64,000 bases of DNA from CAZHVS01 sp964536015 (lineage in GTDB: Bacteria; Bacteroidota; Ignavibacteria; Ignavibacteriales; Ignavibacteriaceae). Both the position numbers and the translations under genes were made by a program. The notes beneath the pieces are model-generated. The model ran no database searches. It was not told the DNA's origin and saw only the letters and a list, made by a program, of their open reading frames with translations. This document shows, piece after piece, positions 18,237 to 25,822 of the stretch (its first letter is position 1; each line of letters begins with the position of its first letter). The DNA lies in NCBI GenBank assembly GCA_964536015.1, contig CAZHVS010000011.1:47750-111749 (forward strand), written 5' to 3'.

Positions 18237-19511
18237 ATGTTATATTTTGCCAAAGGTTCTGAAACTATAATAATTTCAGAAGAAGAACTTGAAAACGCTC
18301 TGTTCTCGGTTTTAGAAAAACTGAATAAACCAAAAAAGGTTCTTGCTATTCCTCCAGATTTTACGCGATATCATTCTAAAGCTGGTGAAATCACTTCTTT
18401 ACTCTACAAATTTTACAAGGAGAAATTAACTGATATTCTTCCAGCACTGGGAACACATTTTCCAATGACCGAAAAAGAAATATCGGTAATGTTTAAGAAC
18501 ATTCCTGTAAGTTTGTTTCGTGTTCATAAATGGAAAGAAGATTTAGTAACACTCGGAAATGTTCCCAGTGATTTTATTTATGATGTATCAGAAGGTAAAT
18601 TAAATTATGATTGGTCAGCACAAGTAAATAAAATTCTTTTAGAAGGTGATTATGATTTTATTTTTTCAATTGGTCAGGTAGTACCTCATGAAGTAATTGG
18701 AATGGCAAATTATAATAAAAATATTTTTGTTGGTACTGGCGGACAGGAGGGAATTAATAAAAGTCATTTCCTTGGTGCAGTTTATGGAATGGAAAGAATT
18801 ATGGGAAGAGCTTTAACTCCTGTTAGAAAAGTTCTTAACTATGCATCTGAAAATTTTGCGAAACGACTACCGATAATTTATATACAAACTGTGATAGGCA
18901 AGAATAAAAATGGCAGCCTTGTAATGAGAGGTTTGTATATAGGTGATGATTATGAATGTTTTAAACTGGCTGCTGAGTTATCCATAAAAGTAAATTTTCA
19001 AATGATTGATAAACCTTTGCAAAAGGTTGTTGTATATCTCGATCCATCAGAATTTAAAAGTACATGGTTAGGAAATAAAAGTATTTATAGAACAAGAATG
19101 GCAATTGCTGATGGTGGAGAATTAATAATCCTGGCTCCGGGTCTCAGAGAGTTTGGAGAAGATAAGGGAATAGATAAATTGATTAGAAAATATGGTTATA
19201 AAACTACTCCGGAGATTCTTGGTTTTGTTAAAAACAATGACGACTTAAAAAATAATCTTAGTGCTGCCGCACATTTGATCCACGGTTCTTCAGAAAAAAG
19301 ATTTGGAATAACTTATTGCCCGGGAAATATTTCTGAAGAGGAAATAAAGAAGGTCAATTTTAATTATGCGCCTCTTGAAAAGATGTTAAAACTTTATAAT
19401 CCACAGGATTTACAAGATGGATACAATACTATAAAAAATGGAGAAGAAATATTTTTTATTTCTAATCCCGCACTTGGTCTCTGGGCATTAAAAGAAAAAT
19501 TTGTTAATTAA
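18237..19511 (+). CDS. LarA-family nickel-dependent racemase/epimerase homologue
   Basis: A 424-residue protein of the LarA (DUF2088) superfamily. Family members use a nickel-pincer nucleotide to invert 2-hydroxyacids; besides lactate racemase, a D-gluconate 2-epimerase is known. Visible residues: DFTR (Asp41, Arg44), GTHFPMT (His74), PHE (His151), Lys161 and His177. The spacings 151-161-177 are the same as in Lactiplantibacillus LarA (His174, Lys184 binding the cofactor, His200 binding Ni), although the usual GxSGG before the Lys is changed to GMANYN. The position between a PfkB kinase and 6-phosphogluconate dehydrogenase suggests mannonate/gluconate epimerisation. The cofactor genes larB, larC and larE are not in the window. 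Confidence 0.85.
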   Translation: MLYFAKGSETIIISEEELENALFSVLEKLNKPKKVLAIPPDFTRYHSKAGEITSLLYKFYKEKLTDILPALGTHFPMTEKEISVMFKNIPVSLFRVHKWKEDLVTLGNVPSDFIYDVSEGKLNYDWSAQVNKILLEGDYDFIFSIGQVVPHEVIGMANYNKNIFVGTGGQEGINKSHFLGAVYGMERIMGRALTPVRKVLNYASENFAKRLPIIYIQTVIGKNKNGSLVMRGLYIGDDYECFKLAAELSIKVNFQMIDKPLQKVVVYLDPSEFKSTWLGNKSIYRTRMAIADGGELIILAPGLREFGEDKGIDKLIRKYGYKTTPEILGFVKNNDDLKNNLSAAAHLIHGSSEKRFGITYCPGNISEEEIKKVNFNYAPLEKMLKLYNPQDLQDGYNTIKNGEEIFFISNPALGLWALKEKFVN

Positions 19512-19527
19512 ATTTAGAGGAATGAAA

Positions 19528-20979
19528 ATGAAGAAAGCTGATATTGGTTTAATTGGACTTGCCGTGATGGGTGAAAATCTTGTCTTGAATATGGAAAGTC
19601 ATGGCTTTTCAGTTGCAGTTTATAACAGAACAATTGACAAAGTAAACAATTTTATAGATGGAAGAGGAAAAGGAAAAAAAATAATCGGAACAAGTTCAAT
19701 TGAAGAACTGATTAACAGTTTAAGTTCACCAAGAAAAATTATGTTGATGGTTAAAGCTGGAAAACCGGTGGATGATTTTATTGACTTACTTATTCCATAT
19801 CTCGATAAAGGTGATATAATTATTGATGGTGGAAATTCACACTTTCCTGATACTATAAGAAGGACTAAATATCTTGAAGATAAAGGACTATTATATATTG
19901 GAACTGGTGTGTCTGGCGGAGAAGAAGGAGCATTAAAAGGTCCTTCAATTATGCCTGGTGGTTCTAAAGAAGCATGGGAATATGTTAAACCAATTTTTCA
20001 ATCAATAGCTGCAAAAGTTCCAGATGGTACTCCTTGTTGTGAGTGGGTTGGCGAAAACGGGGCTGGACACTTTGTTAAGATGGTACATAATGGAATTGAA
20101 TATGGTGATATGCAATTAATTTGTGAAGCTTACCAGATAATGAAAGCCTTGCTCGGAATGAGTGCAGATGAAATGCATGAAGTATTTAAAGAGTGGAATA
20201 ACGGAGAACTTGAAAGTTACCTAATTGAAATTACTAGAGATATTCTTAATTATAAAGATGAAGATAATCTTCCTTTAGTGGATAAAATTCTTGATACTGC
20301 TGGACAGAAAGGTACTGGTAAATGGACAGTTTTTGCATCACTCGATACAGGGACACCTCTTACACTAATTGGTGAAGCAGTCTATGCACGATGTTTATCA
20401 GCAATGAAAGATGAAAGAGTTGAGGCAGCTAAGGTATTAAGTGGTCCAAAACCATCTTTTAATGGTAATAAAAAAGAATTTATCAAGGATATTAAAAATG
20501 CTTTATATGCTTCTAAAATTATTTCATATGCACAGGGTTATGTTTTAATGAAATATGCTGCAAAAGAATTTGGATGGAATCTGAATTATGGAGGCATAGC
20601 ATTGATGTGGCGTGGTGGTTGTATTATTCGTTCTGTCTTTCTTGGAAAAATTAAAGAAGCGTTTGATAAAAATCCTGATTTAAGTAACCTTCTGCTCGAT
20701 CCTTTCTTTAAAGATAAGATTGAATCGTCTCAAGATTCCTGGCGAAAAGTAGTTACTTCTGCAATAAGTAATGGAATATGGATTCCTGCTTTTTCTTCAG
20801 CATTAAATTATTTCGATGGTTATCGGAATGGAAGATTGCCAGCTAATTTATTGCAAGCTCAAAGAGATTACTTTGGCGCACATACTTATGAAAGAATTGA
20901 TAAACCGAGAGGTGAATTTTTTCATACAAACTGGACAGGTAGAGGTGGAACAACTGCATCAACAACTTATACGGTGTGA
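19528..20979 (+). CDS. gnd: 6-phosphogluconate dehydrogenase, decarboxylating
   Basis: The enzyme oxidises 6-phosphogluconate to ribulose-5-phosphate and CO2 with NADP+. The 483-residue length is that of the long-chain Gnd family. Motifs: IGLIGLAVMGENL (nucleotide binding), YNRT, GGNSHFPDT, GVSGGEEGALKGPSIMPGG, KMVHNGIEYGDMQ with the catalytic Lys and Asn, and QKGTGKWT. I choose ATG 19528 because AGAGG lies seven bases upstream; the TTG at 19501 overlaps the end of the preceding gene and ATG 19522 is too close to the ribosome site. Finding gnd inside a uronate cluster is unusual and links the cluster to the pentose phosphate pathway. Confidence 0.95.
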   Translation: MKKADIGLIGLAVMGENLVLNMESHGFSVAVYNRTIDKVNNFIDGRGKGKKIIGTSSIEELINSLSSPRKIMLMVKAGKPVDDFIDLLIPYLDKGDIIIDGGNSHFPDTIRRTKYLEDKGLLYIGTGVSGGEEGALKGPSIMPGGSKEAWEYVKPIFQSIAAKVPDGTPCCEWVGENGAGHFVKMVHNGIEYGDMQLICEAYQIMKALLGMSADEMHEVFKEWNNGELESYLIEITRDILNYKDEDNLPLVDKILDTAGQKGTGKWTVFASLDTGTPLTLIGEAVYARCLSAMKDERVEAAKVLSGPKPSFNGNKKEFIKDIKNALYASKIISYAQGYVLMKYAAKEFGWNLNYGGIALMWRGGCIIRSVFLGKIKEAFDKNPDLSNLLLDPFFKDKIESSQDSWRKVVTSAISNGIWIPAFSSALNYFDGYRNGRLPANLLQAQRDYFGAHTYERIDKPRGEFFHTNWTGRGGTTASTTYTV

Positions 20980-20984
20980 AGATT

Positions 20985-21431
20985 ATGATACTTGATCACA
21001 TAAAAAACTGTTCAGCTTATTTTTCATCTCACTCAAGCTTAAAACAGACATTTGAATTTCTTCAAAAAATTAATCCGGAGGAATTGGAGTTTAAAACTTA
21101 TCATCTGGATAAAGAAAATCTTTATATAACAATATCTGATAATATAGGAAAGCAACTGTCAGAAGCTAAATTAGAAGTTCATAAAAAATATATAGATGTT
21201 CATTTGCTTCTTTCAGGTGATGAGAAAATTGGATGGAAACCATTAGAAGAATGTAAAGCCATTCTTTCCCCATATGTAGAAGAAAAAGATATATCATTTT
21301 ATCTAGATGAACCACAGACATATATGAAACTTTATCCTGGAACATTTGCTGTATTCTTTCCGGAAGATGCTCATGCACCACTGATTTCAAATTCAAGAGT
21401 TATTAAAGCAATAGCGAAAATAAAAATCTAA
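20985..21431 (+). CDS. YhcH/YjgK/YiaL family protein
   Basis: A 148-residue single-domain cupin-like beta-sandwich protein of the DUF386 family. The ATG at 20985 gives the typical MILDHI start. Conserved marks include EVHKKYIDVHLLLSG, EKIGW, FYLDEPQTY and FAVFFPEDAHAP with likely metal-binding His/Glu residues. Family members accompany sialic acid, ascorbate, uronate and arabinose catabolism, and some are suggested to be anomerases or isomerases. Here it follows gnd within a few bases and precedes the acetylesterase. No specific substrate can be assigned. Confidence 0.88.
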   Translation: MILDHIKNCSAYFSSHSSLKQTFEFLQKINPEELEFKTYHLDKENLYITISDNIGKQLSEAKLEVHKKYIDVHLLLSGDEKIGWKPLEECKAILSPYVEEKDISFYLDEPQTYMKLYPGTFAVFFPEDAHAPLISNSRVIKAIAKIKI

Positions 21432-21455
21432 AATAAACTTTAAACGAATTTAATT

Positions 21456-22202
21456 ATGCAATATAAATTTCTTTATGCTTTAATATTATTCTTGTCACTC
21501 TGTTTTATAAAACCGGCAGAAGAATCGATAAGAATATTTATGATTGGTGACTCTACTATGGCTGATAAACCCACTTATGACAATCCAGAAAGAGGGTGGG
21601 GACAATTGCTTCCACAGTTTTTTGATTCATCGGTAACAATTTTTAATCATGCAAAAAATGGAAGAAGTACCAGAACATTTATTAATGAAGGAAGATGGGA
21701 TTCGGTATATAATCAACTTACAAAAGGTGATTATGTTATTATTCAATTTGGTCATAACGACCAAAGCAAAGAAAAAGTTGACAGGTACACTCCACCCGAA
21801 GATTTCAAAAAAAATTTATATAAATTTGTTAAAGAGACTCGAGAGAAAGGAGCTACTCCGATTTTGTGCACACCAATTATGCGAAGAAGATTTGATTCAA
21901 CCGGAAAATTTTATGATGTACACGGGGTTTATCCTGATTTAGTAAGGGAAGTTGCAAGAGAATTAAATGTTTGTTTAGTTGATATGCACTGGGAAAGTGA
22001 GAAAGTTATTATACAACACGGAGCTGAAGGTTCAAAAATAATATTTTTGCATATTAATCCTGGTGAGTATAATTCGTTACCTGAAGGGAAAAAAGATGAT
22101 ACGCATTTTTCAGAATATGGTGCTAAATTAATGGCAAAAATTTTTATTGATGAAATAATGAAGATTAATAATGAATTGGCACAAAGAGTAAAAAAGTATT
22201 AA
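21456..22202 (+). CDS. Rhamnogalacturonan acetylesterase-like SGNH hydrolase (CE12)
   Basis: A 248-residue GDSL/SGNH hydrolase: block I FMIGDSTMAD with the catalytic Ser, block II NGRSTRTF with Gly/Asn function, block III FGHNDQ, and block V DDTHFSEYGA with the Asp-His pair. The arrangement GDSTMA...GHND...DTHF is that of rhamnogalacturonan acetylesterases (RhgT/YesT). It removes acetyl groups from the pectin backbone, opening it to lyases and GH105. The N-terminus (LYALILFLSLCFI) is a signal or anchor sequence, so it acts outside the cytoplasm, probably in the periplasm. There is no T9SS tail. Confidence 0.9.
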   Translation: MQYKFLYALILFLSLCFIKPAEESIRIFMIGDSTMADKPTYDNPERGWGQLLPQFFDSSVTIFNHAKNGRSTRTFINEGRWDSVYNQLTKGDYVIIQFGHNDQSKEKVDRYTPPEDFKKNLYKFVKETREKGATPILCTPIMRRRFDSTGKFYDVHGVYPDLVREVARELNVCLVDMHWESEKVIIQHGAEGSKIIFLHINPGEYNSLPEGKKDDTHFSEYGAKLMAKIFIDEIMKINNELAQRVKKY

Positions 22203-22248
22203 AATACAATTAAAGAAAAATATTTAGTTAATAATCGGAAATTTTAGT

Positions 22249-23004
22249 ATGAAAAATTTATTTGATTTAACGGATAAAGTTGCAATTGTTACAGGTTCAA
22301 GTACCGGACTTGGGAAAGGTATGGCGTTAGGGCTTGCTTCTTTTGGAGCGAATTTATTCTTGGTTGATTATGTTTCGTCAGATGAAACGATCGCAGAAAT
22401 AAAGTCTTTAGGAGTGAATGTTGAACAAATTGTAATTGATCTGATGCAACAAGGCGCTACGAAAAAAGTTGTAGAAGCTGCTTTGAAAATTTATGGACAA
22501 GTCGATATTCTTGTTAACAATGCTGGAATTATAAGAAGGACACCAGCAATAGATTTTTCTGAGAAGGATTGGGATGAAGTAATGTTATTGAATTCAAAAG
22601 TGCCTTTTATCTTATCTCAAGAAGTTGCAAAAGATATGATAAAAAGAAATTATGGAAAAATAATTAACACTGCTTCTCTTCTTAGTTTCCAGGGTGGAAT
22701 CCTTGTACCATCCTATTCTGCAAGTAAAGGTGCAATTGCACAGTTAACGAAAGCACTTGCAAATGAATGGGCAAAGTTTCGTATAAATGTTAATGCTATC
22801 GCACCAGGTTATATGGCAACAAATAACACAAAAGCTCTTCGTGAAGATCCTATCCGTTCAAAATCAATTCTTGATAGAATTCCTGCGAACAGATGGGGTA
22901 CTCCTGAAGATTTACAGGGTGCAGTAATCTTTTTAGCTTCTGCTGCCAGCGATTATATAACAGGTCATGTTCTGGTTGTTGATGGTGGTTGGATGGCTCG
23001 TTAA
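22249..23004 (+). CDS. kduD: 2-deoxy-D-gluconate 3-dehydrogenase / DKI reductase
   Basis: A 251-residue SDR matching KduD throughout: start LFDLTDKVAIVTGSSTGLGKGMA, NNAGIIRRTPAIDF, catalytic Ser in NTASLLSFQGG, YSASK, and the end VVDGGWMAR. KduD reduces 2,5-diketo-3-deoxygluconate from KduI to KDG, which KdgK (24748) phosphorylates and Eda (24087) splits. Its stop overlaps the stop of the convergent esterase gene within a TTAA. Confidence 0.95.
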   Translation: MKNLFDLTDKVAIVTGSSTGLGKGMALGLASFGANLFLVDYVSSDETIAEIKSLGVNVEQIVIDLMQQGATKKVVEAALKIYGQVDILVNNAGIIRRTPAIDFSEKDWDEVMLLNSKVPFILSQEVAKDMIKRNYGKIINTASLLSFQGGILVPSYSASKGAIAQLTKALANEWAKFRINVNAIAPGYMATNNTKALREDPIRSKSILDRIPANRWGTPEDLQGAVIFLASAASDYITGHVLVVDGGWMAR

Positions 23005-23981
23005 TTATCTAAATTTTTGTTTACATAATTATTGGTGATTGACTGAACAATTTCAAACCAGGGATGAAATAACCAGAAAGTATGTGGTGTGTTTGGAATT
23101 GTATGAACTTCAAAATATTTGTTAAATTTTTTCAGTTTTTCAAATAACTTATCCCTGCCAGCGTGAAATCGTTCAATACTGCTGTTTATAAATAAGAAAG
23201 AGGGCGCATCATCATCAACATAATTTAATGGAGAAGCTTCAATCCATAATTTTGGGTTTTCTTTAAAGGTACATCCCAACCATTGTGCGGCAGCTGAAAG
23301 TTTTCCTTTTATTGTATCCTTTCCGCTTTCGGAAGGATCAGTTAAATCAACAACTCCATCAATATTAATTATACCTTTAATTTTTATTTGAATGCTTGTT
23401 CTGTCATCTTCATCAAATATTTTTTTATTGTAGGTTAATCCCAAAAGTGAAGCCAGGTGTCCACCTGAGGAAAATCCCATAATAAAAATATTATTTGTAT
23501 CGATGTTGAATTGTCTGGAATTTCTTTTTAACCATACTAACGAATTTTTTAAATCTAAAATAGAAGCTGGGAACAGTGCTTCTGGTGATAACCTATATTC
23601 TATTGTAGCAGTTATAAATCCATATTTTGCCAGATGAGAAGCTGTTGGATATTCCATAGATTTATTCCCTGATTTCCATCCACCACCGTGGATAATTACA
23701 ATTAGTGGAAGATTTTCATTTGATTTTTTTCTTTTAAAAATATCAAGATGCAGTTCTCTTAGGCCTATGGTATTATAAACAAGATTTTCTATTATTTCAA
23801 TTTCATCTGACTCATAAATTTTTGCAATAGAAATATTTGGATATTGAGTTACAGCTTTTTGAAAAGCACTATAAATTGTGAATGAAGTATCAACTGGAAA
23901 ATTAGTTATTAGCCTCTGAGAATATAATTCAAAGGGATTCAGAAAAAATATAATAAAATAAAATTTACAAATCGATTTCAT
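23001..23981 (-). CDS. Exported alpha/beta-hydrolase (esterase, BD-FAE-like)
   Basis: A 326-residue serine hydrolase on the minus strand. The oxyanion motif HGGGW (~residue 95), the nucleophile elbow GFSSGGHLAS and the terminal His in NTPHTFWLF form the expected triad. A hydrophobic N-terminus ending LYSQR predicts export. The HGGGWKSG plus GxSxGG pattern is that of carboxylesterase-like enzymes such as BD-FAE, several of which remove acetyl or feruloyl groups from plant polysaccharides. Convergent with kduD and divergent from eda, it probably belongs to the pectin regulon as a pectin or sugar deacetylase; the substrate is inferred. Confidence 0.87.
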   Translation of the reverse strand: MKSICKFYFIIFFLNPFELYSQRLITNFPVDTSFTIYSAFQKAVTQYPNISIAKIYESDEIEIIENLVYNTIGLRELHLDIFKRKKSNENLPLIVIIHGGGWKSGNKSMEYPTASHLAKYGFITATIEYRLSPEALFPASILDLKNSLVWLKRNSRQFNIDTNNIFIMGFSSGGHLASLLGLTYNKKIFDEDDRTSIQIKIKGIINIDGVVDLTDPSESGKDTIKGKLSAAAQWLGCTFKENPKLWIEASPLNYVDDDAPSFLFINSSIERFHAGRDKLFEKLKKFNKYFEVHTIPNTPHTFWLFHPWFEIVQSITNNYVNKNLDN

Positions 23982-24040
23982 ATTAAATTATTCTTTATTC
24001 AAATTAAACTTAGAAATTAATTTATTTAAATCAAACAGCA

Positions 24041-24057
24041 GTTTTGTTTAACAAAAC
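24041..24057. promoter_or_regulatory. Perfect 17-bp palindrome in the divergent esterase/eda promoter region
   Basis: GTTTTGTT and AACAAAAC flank one central T, giving complete 8-bp arms. It lies 30 bp before the eda ATG and 60 bp from the start of the opposite-strand esterase gene. The size and symmetry suit a LacI-family operator, and a LacI regulator is encoded at 11472. I did not find the same palindrome before other genes of the cluster, so this is only a candidate. Confidence 0.45.
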
Positions 24058-24086
24058 ATTTAAATCTAATAAAACAAAAAAAACAA

Positions 24087-24746
24087 ATGGACAAATCAGA
24101 TATTATCTCAAAAGCAATAAATAACGGCGTATTTGCTGTCATTAGAGTGAATGACAGCGATAAGTTATTTAAAATTATTGAAGCAATAAGTAAAGGTGGA
24201 GTAAAAAATATTGAAATTACTACTACAGTTCCGAATGCTATAGATGCAATCAGAGAGTTAAGAAAAAAATCTTCGGAAGATGTTTTAATTGGTGCAGGAA
24301 CTGTATTAAATATTGAGACGGCAAAATCAGTTTTGGAAGCAGGAGGTCAATTTATTGTCTGTCCAGTACTTAATATTGATGTAATTAATTTTTGTAAAAA
24401 AAATAATATGATGATAATCCCTGGGTGTTTTACACCTACAGAAATCTTTTCTGCTTACTCAGCAGGTGCTGATTTAATAAAAGTATTTCCTGCTACAGCT
24501 TTAGGCCCGAAATATTTTAAAGATATCCTTGCTCCGTTTCCTTACTTGAAACTAATGCCCACAGGTGGTGTTTCCATAGAAAATGTTGGAGAATGGATTA
24601 AAGCCGGTGCTGCTGCAATTGCAATTGGCAGCGATCTTCTTGATAAACAAGCTATTGCAGAAAATAAATTTGAAGTATTAACTGAAAGAGCTAAATTGTT
24701 GATGACAAATTTTACTTCAGCAAAAAACAAATTGATAAAGGCATAA
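24087..24746 (+). CDS. eda: KDPG aldolase (2-keto-3-deoxy-6-phosphogluconate aldolase)
   Basis: A 219-residue class I aldolase with IEITTT carrying the catalytic Glu (~residue 46), IGAGTV, PGCFTPTE and DLIKVFPA whose Lys132 forms the Schiff base; PTGGV closes the phosphate site. It splits KDPG into pyruvate and glyceraldehyde-3-phosphate, the last step of both KDG-forming uronate routes. The kdgK gene starts one base after its stop, so the two are co-transcribed. Its divergent promoter region has the palindrome at 24041. Confidence 0.95.
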   Translation: MDKSDIISKAINNGVFAVIRVNDSDKLFKIIEAISKGGVKNIEITTTVPNAIDAIRELRKKSSEDVLIGAGTVLNIETAKSVLEAGGQFIVCPVLNIDVINFCKKNNMMIIPGCFTPTEIFSAYSAGADLIKVFPATALGPKYFKDILAPFPYLKLMPTGGVSIENVGEWIKAGAAAIAIGSDLLDKQAIAENKFEVLTERAKLLMTNFTSAKNKLIKA

Positions 24747-24747
24747 T

Positions 24748-25782
24748 ATGAAAAAGAAAGTGATAACCTTTGGTGAAATAATGTTAAGATTATCAACTCC
24801 TGGGTTTACAAGATTTGTACAAACACAAACATTTGAGGCTACATTTGGTGGAGGAGAGGCCAATGTTGCTGTTAGTTTAGCAAATTATGGATATGATTCG
24901 TACTTCATTACGAAACTACCGAAACATGAAATAGGACAGGCTGCATTAAATCACCTTAGGCGTTTTGGAGTGAAGGATGATTTTATTGTAAGAGGTGGGG
25001 AGAGGATAGGAATTTATTTTCTTGAAACAGGTGCCAGTCAAAGACCTTCAAAAGTTATTTACGACCGTTCAAATTCATCAATTGTAAATTTGAATAAAGA
25101 TGAAGTGCAATGGGAAAAAGTCTTTGAAAATGCTGATTGGTTTCACTGGACGGGAATAACACCTGCTCTGGGAAAAAGTAGTCAGGAAACTCTGCATAAT
25201 GCTTGTTTAACCGCAAAAAAAATGGGAGTCAAAATAAGTGCAGATCTTAATTATCGGGCAAAATTATGGACAACCGCAGAAGCACAATCTGTAATGATTC
25301 CCTTAATGGAGTATGTTGATGTTTGCATTGCCAATGAGGAAGATTCCGAAAAAAGTCTTGGCATAAAACCAGAAAATACAAATGTTAATAAAGGTGAGTT
25401 AAATTTAGTAGGTTATAAAGACCTTCTAAGAAAATTAAAAACAAAATTTGGATTTGAAACAGTCGCTATAACTTTAAGAGAATCATATTCAGCAAACAGA
25501 AATGGCTGGAGTGCAATTATGATTGATGAAAAAAATTGCAAAGATGTTTATCATTCAAAAAAATATGAGATTGAAATTGTTGATAGGGTAGGTGGGGGAG
25601 ATTCCTTTGCAAGCGGGTTAATCTATGCATTACTTGAAAAACAAAACACACAGGAAGCTCTTGAATTTGCTGTAGCAGCATCGTGCTTGAAACATACAAT
25701 CCATGGTGATTTTAATTTGGTATCTATAGAAGAAGTAGAAAAACTTTCAAAAGGAAATAGTTCTGGAAGAGTAGAGAGGTAA
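24748..25782 (+). CDS. kdgK: 2-keto-3-deoxygluconate kinase (PfkB family)
   Basis: A 344-residue PfkB kinase: start VITFGEIMLRLSTPG, FGGGEANVAVSLANYG, ADLNYRAKLW, ANEEDSEKSLGI, and DRVGGGDSFASGL with the catalytic Asp. The start and spacing match KDG kinases, and direct coupling to eda supports the assignment. It is a paralogue of the kinase at 17141. The last bases of the gene form one arm of a terminator hairpin. Confidence 0.93.
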   Translation: MKKKVITFGEIMLRLSTPGFTRFVQTQTFEATFGGGEANVAVSLANYGYDSYFITKLPKHEIGQAALNHLRRFGVKDDFIVRGGERIGIYFLETGASQRPSKVIYDRSNSSIVNLNKDEVQWEKVFENADWFHWTGITPALGKSSQETLHNACLTAKKMGVKISADLNYRAKLWTTAEAQSVMIPLMEYVDVCIANEEDSEKSLGIKPENTNVNKGELNLVGYKDLLRKLKTKFGFETVAITLRESYSANRNGWSAIMIDEKNCKDVYHSKKYEIEIVDRVGGGDSFASGLIYALLEKQNTQEALEFAVAASCLKHTIHGDFNLVSIEEVEKLSKGNSSGRVER

Positions 25783-25807
25783 TTACTACCTAATATAATA
25801 CCTCTCT
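25773..25807. terminator. Bidirectional terminator between kdgK and the signalling operon
   Basis: AGAGAGGTA (25773-25781, overlapping the kdgK stop) pairs with TACCTCTCT (25799-25807) around a 17-nt AT-rich loop and is followed by TTTCTTT on the plus strand. It lies between convergent genes and could serve both. Confidence 0.65.
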
Positions 25808-25822
25808 TTTCTTTAATTAAAA

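Noticed and set aside
19501..19527. TTG start for gnd
   Set aside because: It overlaps the larA-like stop; ATG 19528 has a well-placed AGAGG and begins at the conserved Gnd N-terminus.
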